Part shown: positions 57,195-64,000 of the stretch, piece after piece
Numbering within the stretch: the first letter of the stretch is position 1
Layout of the letters: the number at the start of each line of letters is the position of its first letter
Assembly (NCBI GenBank): GCA_025526995.1
Contig: JAHLKG010000002.1
Span: forward strand, 248,001-312,000
Reading direction: 5' to 3'
DNA from: Powellomyces hirtus
Taxonomy: Eukaryota > Chytridiomycota > Chytridiomycetes > Spizellomycetales > Powellomycetaceae
Length of the DNA: 64,000 bases
Notes under the pieces: generated by a model
Databases searched by the model: none
What the model was told of the DNA's origin: nothing
The model's input: only the letters and a program-made list of their open reading frames with translations
Translations under genes and position numbers: made by a program

Positions 57195-58978
57195 ATGGCC
57201 GCCGAAGTCTCCCAGCAATATGACACCATTCTTATCCTCGACTTCGGGTCCCAGTACACCCACCTCATTGCAAGGCGCATCAGAGAGCTCGGCGTCTACT
57301 GCGAGCTCTTGGCCTGCACCGTGAAGATGTCGGAACTCAAGTTCAAGCCCAAGGGTATCCCAGTTTTTCTCTTCCTCGAAGCATCCCCACGTGGAAAACT
57401 GATCAGACGGATTTTATTTAGGTGTCATTTTGTCTGGAAGCCCGTACTCTGTCTACGATGCTGACTCTCCGCATGTGGACTCGGCCGTCTGGAACCTTGG
57501 TGTGCCCATCCTCGGCATTTGCTACGGGTTGCAGGTTGGTAAAAGCCAGAGGACATAGGTCGCGACTCCAGGCCGCAGCCGTCTTACTCTTTTGCAAAGG
57601 AAATCGCGTGGAACAATGGAGGCAAGGTCGAGCCCCACGACAAACGCGAGTACGGCAAAGCCACCATCCAGGTGCAGCCCGGAAGCCAGTTGTTCAATGG
57701 TCTCCCCAACGACATTACCGTTTGGATGAGTCATGGTGACCAGTTGTCCCAGCCCCCAGCCGGTTTCGTAGCCGTTGCTTCCACCGCCACTTCCCCATAC
57801 ACTGCCATTGAGAAGCACGACTCTCAGATCTATGGTCTCCAGTTCCACCCCGAAGTTACCCACACTCCTCAAGGATCCGCCATCCTCAGGAACTTTGCCA
57901 TTGGTATCTGCAAGGCCAACGCAAACTGGACCATGGCGTCCTTTGTCGACAAGGAGATTGAACGCATCCGAAACGTCGTCGGTCCTACTGCCCAAGTTAT
58001 TGGTGCCGTCAGCGGAGGTGTTGACAGCACGGTCGCTGCCATGATCATGAGCAAAGCCATTGGCGACCGATTCCACGCCATTTTGGTTGACAACGGAGTC
58101 ATGCGTCTCAACGAATGTCAAATTGTTCAGAAGACTCTGCAACACCATCTCGGTATCAACCTCACCGTTGCCGACGCCCACGATCTGTTCTTGGGTCGTT
58201 TGAAGGGAGTTACTGATCCCGAGAAGAAGCGCAAGATCATTGGAAACACCTTCATCGAGGTGTTCGAAGCTGAAGGCAACAAGATCGAGGCCCAGGTCGA
58301 ACAGGAGGGCAGAGGCAAGATCGAGTTCCTGCTGCAAGGTACTCTTTACCCCGACGTGATCGAGTCCATCTCCTTCAAGGGTCCTTCGGCTACCATCAAG
58401 ACACATCACAACGTTGGTGGCCTGCTGGATGACATGAAACTGAAGGTCATCGAGCCATTGCGCGAGCTTTTCAAGGACGAAGTCCGTGCCCTTGGAGCCA
58501 TCATGGGCATTGACGATGAGCTTGTCTGGCGCCACCCCTTCCCTGGCCCAGGCATTGCCATCAGGATCTTGGGTGAAGTTACTGAAGCCCAGGTTAACAT
58601 TGTCCGTCAAGCCGACAACATCTACATTGAGGAGATCAAGAAGGCTGGTCTCTACCGCAAGATCTCGCAAGGTACGTTTACCCTGCGTGCTAATGTCTCC
58701 GGTATATCCAACCTAACATGCCATGTTGTTGGTAAATAGCTTACGCTGCGTTGCTCCCCATCCGATCGGTCGGTGTTATGGGAGACAAGCGCACCTACGA
58801 GCAGGTCATTGCTCTCCGCGCTGTCGAGACCAAGGACTTTATGACTGCCGACTGGTTTGAGTTCCCGTACGACATCCTCAAGCTCATCAGCAGCCGAATT
58901 ATCAACGAAGTGCCGGGTGTAAACCGGGTTGTCTATGACGTGAGCTCCAAGCCCCCGGCCACCATTGAATGGGAATAG
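57195..58978 (+). CDS. GUA1: GMP synthase (glutamine-hydrolysing)
   Basis: It converts XMP to GMP with glutamine and ATP, the last step of guanine nucleotide synthesis. The glutamine amidotransferase domain has [51 protein letters not shown] with the catalytic Cys, and [15 protein letters not shown] with the catalytic His-Glu pair. The ATP pyrophosphatase domain has [37 protein letters not shown] and [13 protein letters not shown] KTHHNVGGL. The dimer domain has [20 protein letters not shown] and [20 protein letters not shown]. Introns lie after KFKPKG, after CYGLQ and after YRKISQ. The end is [14 protein letters not shown] 57195 gives [12 protein letters not shown]. Confidence 0.97.
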
Positions 58979-59301
58979 ATTTCTAGAGCTAGAACTTCTT
59001 TCCAGTGTTTCCTGTTCTTTTGTGCCTTCACGCACATCTTTTACTCTCTCACACGTTCTCAACATCCAATATTGTCATATTTATTTCATTTCTTAAGTTT
59101 CGCGCAGACCGGATCAAGTGAACAGGCAGGGGCTTCTGACATGGTTGATCCTGGCCTCTTGATGTTATCTATTCATGTGTAACGCCAATCGGAGACTGTA
59201 AACATACAAGATGCTGAGCAGGGTCACTCCAAAAGTGCCATCCGTCTCGCTCCAGCTTTTAGCCCTAGATCTGAAGTAACGAGTCATTGGCCCCGAGTTC
59301 T
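58979..59301. other. Intergenic gap between convergent genes
   Basis: About 320 bases at the ends of GUA1 and the rhomboid gene. No gene or notable structure is seen. Confidence 0.5.
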
Positions 59302-60587
59302 CTATTCAATGTAGCGAGACTCATCCCAAGCTTTCTGAAGCTTGTTCCACCACACTCTGCCGTGGGTAATGTACAGATATCCGAACGCGGCGCCTGCCAG
59401 ATGGGCGGCGTGGTCAAACATGAGCCAGTTGCGGAAGAGGCCGACCAGGTCGAGGGCGACCATGGCGGGCACGAGGTCTCCCATGGTGAACTGGATGCCG
59501 GGGAGGAAGATGATGCCGACTGGAAGGTGTGGGAAGATTGTTGCACATCTGAAGAAAAGAAAGAGGAAAGATTAGGGCGAATGACAAGGGCGAGGGTTCG
59601 CACACATGGACTGCTGGACGAGACATACCCGGCCAAAATTGCCCAGATGGCACCACTAGCGCCCAAACTCGGTCTCGCAGGTCTGAATCTGTTCAACCAC
59701 AAGACTGACACCAAATGTGATCCGAGAGAAGCGAGCACCGCCGCCGACAGATAGAACGCCACAAGCTGTTCTGTGGACCCCAGTGCTCTATCCTGCAACA
59801 GCGGCGCAAATCCCATCAACGCATACATGTTGAATCCCAGATGCATCAGTCCTTCATGGCTGAACGCCGAGGTCAAGAGCGTGTACGAGCGACCAGAAAG
59901 CGGGTGATGTGCGAAATGCCGAAACATGAACGGATGCAGACTCGGGATTCTCCACAGACAAAACACGGCAACGTTGATGCCGACGATGGTGTACGTGACC
60001 CGGAGCGCTGGGCGAGCAGAGGTCCACCAGTCTTCCACCATGCCTTTGACGCGCCATACTGGGTCCGGCACGAAGGGTGATAGAGAATGAGGCGGTGGTT
60101 GTTGTCGAGTCGGTGATGTTGATGAGGAGACGCGGCTGAAAATGTCCCCGAATCCAAAGAAATCAGCGTAGTTTTTCTGTTTCTCTTTTTCCCACCGGTC
60201 AGTGGCGCGCACATATGAGGCGACCCCGAACGTCAGCCCGACTACACACACAGAAAACAGGATCGGACGCAGAATCCGTGGGCGGTTATATGATTTCCAT
60301 TCTGGGTGGTGCTCGAAAGTGATTGGGTCGTGCTCGTCCACGGGTTGTTGCGGGGGATGCAGCTGGTGCGGTTGCTGTGGTCGTAGGTCCAGTCGTGCTA
60401 ATGGCACACCCTTGGACTTGCGGGAAGGTGGAGCGGCTGTTCGGACGTGACGAAGGAGACGGGAGTGCGGAAAGGTGGAGGTGAGTAGTGTTGCGGGTGG
60501 CGTTGACAGCGCTGGCAAAATGTTGAAGTTGAGGAAAGGTGATCTGGTGCAGGACCAGGCTCGTAATGGTGGGCGAATGGCCGTCAT
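59302..60587 (-). CDS. Mitochondrial rhomboid protease (Pcp1/PARL type)
   Basis: This intramembrane serine protease cleaves inner-membrane proteins such as cytochrome c peroxidase or Mgm1. The N-terminus is basic and Arg/Ser/Pro-rich, like a targeting presequence, and RPILFSVCVVGLTFGVASYV is a first membrane helix. Rhomboid motifs follow: YTIVGINVAVFCLWRIP, SYTLLTSAFSHEGLMHLGFN, MYALMGFAPLLQD, the catalytic Ser in SLGASGAIWAILAGYV, and HAAHLAGAAFGYLYITHGRV with the catalytic His. An intron lies near 59548-59625. The stop is at 59302. It is tandem with the GPALPP gene on the same strand, 67 bases apart. Confidence 0.93.
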
Positions 60588-60654
60588 TTTGTCTATGAAG
60601 TACTTCTAGTACCAAGGGTCCAATACCTTGCAAGAAGAGGGTGACGGTTTCTAT

Positions 60655-61530
60655 TTACAAAAAGGTTTTGCTACCGTGGCTGAATTTGGTGTCAAGCTTT
60701 CGCGCTTTGTCCACCATATCTTGTCGAGACCTTGCATCAATCTTGCGTTGCCCACCCATATCCTTGTCGCGGTCAAATCGGCGTTGGCTGACATCTTCCT
60801 CTTCAAACTTGCGGTCTTTGACATAAGAGGACATGTGTTGGTCCATCAGTGCCCCGCCACGATGAGTTTCCTATTATCCAAAAGAAGAAGTTGGATGAGG
60901 TGGAGTAGCATTGGGAGGGATGTGAAAATGGCTTACATTGTGCTTTCGAATAAAGTCCCGTGTTTGCAGCTCTTCGGTTGTAGGTGCTCGTGGCTCATCC
61001 TTTGCTGGTCGCTTCCGCTTCTCGCCCCCCTTGGCTGCCTTGTCTTGTGGAGTCTCTGTCCATCCTGACTGGTCCACGTCCTCGGGCACAGCCTTTTTAC
61101 TAAACTGCCTAGACTTCATCATTGAATCGCCCATTATTGGCAACAGCCGATGGGCTTCCGGCGGCACAAGCATCCAGTCTCCTCGCTCAATGTTTTCCGG
61201 CTTGCTCCTTCTCTCCTCCTCGTCCCTGGCGCGCTGTGCTCGTTCCTCCACCTCTGCGATCCGGTCCTGCAAATCACGTTCCCCCGCAGCATCGTAGCCA
61301 CCCGCTGGAGGAGGCATGGGCCCAAAGAGTTCATCATCATCATCGCTATAGGCTGGATGGGAAGCGGCCTGGTGCGATTCGGGTGGTGCAGCGGGTCCGG
61401 CGACTGGGCGCCGTTTCGGTAGTTGTGGTTGTGGTTGTGGCGCGGACTTGCGGGCTGCGAGGTGGGGCGGGAGGGTGGGGCCAAAAGCGTCGTCGTCGTC
61501 TGAGGACGAGGAGTCGGATGGTGGCGGCAT
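60655..61530 (-). CDS. GPALPP/DUF3752-domain protein
   Basis: The family is conserved in eukaryotes and of unknown molecular role, with likely nuclear partners. The N-terminus is MPPPSDSSSSDDDDAFGPTL, then PPHLAARK and AYSDDDDELFGPMPPPAGGY: two acidic and GP-x-x-P-P motifs that define the family. ENIERGDWMLVPPEAHRLLP follows, a family hallmark. After an intron (GTAAGC to AATAG) the C-terminus is ETHRGGALMDQHMSSYVKDR, QRRFDRDKDMGGQRKI, DMVDKARKLDTKFSHGSK-TFL, the closing FSHG motif. ATG 61530 is preferred over the longer upstream open frame. It is divergent from VPS11, about 300 bases apart. Confidence 0.9.
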
Positions 61531-61833
61531 CTTTTTAATGGCCGGAAAGGTGTGAGGAGGATTGGGGGAGACGAGACGTGTGAGAAAGCAGAGAATCTCT
61601 TGCTCCTGACTCTTTGCCCGATACTCTGCTACGCAAGAAGCCCGGCTATCTCTTTTGGAGAGGTCAGAAGGTGGGGAAGAATGAAGCTCCGAACTGGGAG
61701 TACTTTCGCGCGCGGTCCAGCGGTTGGTGACAACACCCAACAGATCTTTCCATTGTAAAAAGTCGCGGTCAACGTTGTTTACCGTTTGGACTATCCCGAG
61801 TTCCTACAGCTTGCAACAAAGGGGAAGTCATCG
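61531..61833. other. Shared promoter of GPALPP and VPS11 genes
   Basis: About 300 bases between divergent starts. No gene is seen. Confidence 0.5.
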
Positions 61834-64000
61834 ATGACAGTGGTCCAGTGGAGACAGTTCACCTTCTTTGAGCGGGAGCAAGTCGTCGACTCCCCAGAAC
61901 TCGCGGCCTCTCCGCAATGGCTCGAGGTTTGGCGGCCATTCGTGGCTTTAATGTCCTCCTGTGCCGCTTTCTTACTCCTAAATGCTTTTAGGACCTTGAG
62001 ATTACTTCTAGCGCTCATGGACGGGGGCACCTGTTTTTTGGAGATATGTTATGCATTCGAGACATGTTGTGTAATTGTTGGGAAGTCGTGTGCTGGTAGT
62101 CTAATTCGGACTGTGTCTTCGGCCGTCACTTACATGCGTCAGGCTCAATTATCATTCTTAACCACGCTATGGCGGTCGTGTTCTCCTTCCAAGCCCACGA
62201 GCGGCAGGTGACTCACATGAAGCATATGAAATACAAAAACCAGTTGGTCTCAGTTGGGGTATGTGTGGCAACGCTATGGAAGGAGGCGAACAGCCGAAGG
62301 ATACGTTGAATGTATCGGAACAGATTGCTGATGGGATGCGTTTTGGCGGATTCCAGGAAGACGAGAACGGGATTCCGATAGTCAAAGTGTGGAACCTCGA
62401 CAAACCGGACCAGACTGCGAACACCCCGGCATTGCAGCGGAGCAGCAAAATCCAGTATGGTCAGAAAGTGTTTCCGGTAACGACACTGATCCCCGTCTGA
62501 ACGATGCTCGGAATGGATTGTCGATCCAGCGTCCCTGTGAAAACCTCACAATGCTCTCTAGGTCACTGCATTGGCGGTACTGGAAAACATGACCCAAGTA
62601 GCTATCGGCTTGGAAAATGGGGTGGTCGTTCTGATCCGTGGTGACATCTCCCGAGATCGTTTCACAAAGTCCAAGATCATACATGAAGGAAGTGAGATGA
62701 TTACAGGTATAGCGCTTGCTATCTTGCGACTGTCTAGCGATCCTAGATAGGAAGTAATTGCTTCATCATCAAGGACTGGGCTTCTACGAGGATGGAAAAA
62801 GGACAGTCCTGTATATTGTCACATTAGCCCGGATCTTGACATGTGATACTTCAAATAAGGATACCAAGGTATGGTCCTTCTTCGTCGGACACCAACGAGA
62901 CAGGGACCAACATATGTTTTGAACGTTCTGCAGCAAATCCTGGAGGAGCAGGGAGGCGATCTGGACACGGTGCTAGTCACGCCGAATGAGACGCACCAGG
63001 AGATTGTTGTGGGTCGGAAGGAGGTCAGCACTTTAATGACACCCCACATTGCAAGGGATACATGCGTCTAACAGACACAATCTAAGGCAGTATACTTTTA
63101 TGGCTTAGATGGACGCGGGCCATGTTCCGTGATTGAAGGTGCGGAAGGCTGGTTCACAAAAGCCCCAAGATTCTTGTCTGATTCAGGCTGCTGTTTAGGT
63201 CAAAAGACATCTCTGACCTGGTTTCGCAATTACCTTGCCGTTGTCACACGCGAAACCACAACCGTGAGAGCTGCTCCCAATTCGGCGCTCGTTGACTATG
63301 TTGATAAGGAGAACAGTTCTGTTGTGGAGGCCGAGGCACTCGAGACGTCCCCGGGGACGGTGCTGACATTGTATGATTTGAAGAACAAGTTCGTGGCATA
63401 CACGGGAACATTTGGGGGAGGTGGACTCAGGGTACAGCCGATAAAAGCTGTTTTGAGTGAGTGGGGCGAGCTCTTTGTCATCACTGGAGACCACAAGGTA
63501 TGCTTCATAGCGAATGTGCTCTTCATATTGCTGGAGGTATTCACGGACAGTGCCCCATCAGATGTATCGCCTGCAGGAAAAAGACATGGACACGAAACTG
63601 GACATACTGTTCAAAAAGAACATGTACACTCTTGCCATCAACCTTGTCTCTTCCACGCCAAGCATACCTTCCGCAGATGTCGGCAGTCCCGATGCCATCA
63701 ATGTCCCCAACCCAGTCGCCACCAACGAGTATGACTACGGCACTGTGGTAGAAATCTACAAACGATATGGCGACTGGCTCTATTCTAAGAGCGAGTACGA
63801 CCAAGCCATCCAGCAGTATCTGCATACGATTGGGCATCTGGAACCATCCTACGTCATCCGCAAGTTCCTGGACGCTCAGCGGATCCACAATTTGACATCG
63901 TACCTGCAAGCCTTGCACGAGCAAGGTTTGGCCAACGCGGACCACACCACGCTGCTGCTCAACTGCTACACCAAACTGAAAGACGTGAAACGCCTAGACG
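61834..64000 (+). CDS. VPS11: Vps11/Pep5, HOPS-CORVET core subunit (3' end cut by window)
   Basis: Vps11 is a core of the CORVET and HOPS tethers for endosome-vacuole fusion. Exon 1 reads MTVVQWRQFTFFEREQVVDS, matching Vps11. Later exons give DITSSAHGRGHLFFGDM, DCVFGRHLHASGSIIILNHA, VVFSFQAHERQVTHMKHMKY, EDENGIPIVKVWNLDKPDQT, NMTQVAIGLENGVVVLIRGD and FFVGHQRDRDQHMF-like segments of the beta-propeller. The alpha-solenoid then starts: KDMDTKLDILFKKNMYTLAI, YGDWLYSKSEYDQAIQQYLH, TIGHLEPSYVIRKFLDAQRI and HTTLLLNCYTKLKDVK. It runs off the window, so the RING at the C-terminus is not seen. At least seven exons are needed. The ATG at 61834 is chosen since a longer open frame starts at a TTG. Confidence 0.93.

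Noticed and set aside
57522..58670. 382-codon minus-strand ORF
   Set aside because: It is wholly antisense to the GMP synthase coding region and has no family resemblance; codon bias of the real gene explains it.
1..64000. tRNA, rRNA, CRISPR, virus or complete transposon
   Set aside because: By eye no tRNA-like arms, ribosomal signatures, spacer arrays, reverse transcriptase, transposase or viral genes were recognised; a tRNA scan could still find a missed gene.

Overview
The window is nuclear DNA of a fungus with densely packed, intron-rich genes. About thirty protein genes sit on both strands, most split by short GT-AG introns of roughly 45-130 bases, at near-even GC. Two Zn2Cys6 regulators, an Img2-type mitoribosomal protein, an alternative NADH dehydrogenase and a Mug70-like CBS/PB1 protein point to Fungi. 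A clear homologue of calaxin (EFCAB1), an axonemal dynein-arm protein, points to a lineage that still makes flagella. A zoosporic fungus such as a chytrid is the best reading, and it is an inference.

Layout. 1-7 kb: NEDD8 E2 UBC12, an unrecognised minus-strand ORF, a PIAS/Siz SUMO E3, an intergenic gap with a dispersed repeat, and actin-capping protein beta. 7-14.5 kb: a long exportin-5/Msn5 gene divergent from a CDK11 kinase. 14.6-25.6 kb: ATG3, RAD4/XPC, a coiled-coil gene overlapping the RAD4 3' end, external NADH dehydrogenase, a small coiled-coil protein and a Zn2Cys6 regulator with a 7-base exon. 26-38 kb: STRAP, the CBS/PB1 protein, BMS1, glucosidase I and orotate phosphoribosyltransferase. 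38-50 kb: RAD14/XPA, a homeobox factor, PRP4, mitoribosomal mL49, an unusual cyclophilin, calaxin and THOC5. 50-64 kb: a second repeat copy, an F-box/LRR protein, a second Zn2Cys6 regulator, GMP synthase, a mitochondrial rhomboid protease, a GPALPP/DUF3752 protein and the 5' part of VPS11.

The genes are mostly housekeeping and do not form one pathway. Themes recur: ubiquitin-like conjugation (UBC12, PIAS, ATG3, F-box protein), nucleotide-excision repair (RAD4, RAD14), RNA processing and export (PRP4, THOC5, exportin-5, CDK11, BMS1) and nucleotide synthesis (URA5, GUA1). The points most worth a second look are calaxin with its long tail and upstream hairpin, the two-copy dispersed repeat, the cyclophilin with a split fold, the repeat array in the SUMO ligase, and the 7-base exon in a zinc-cluster domain.
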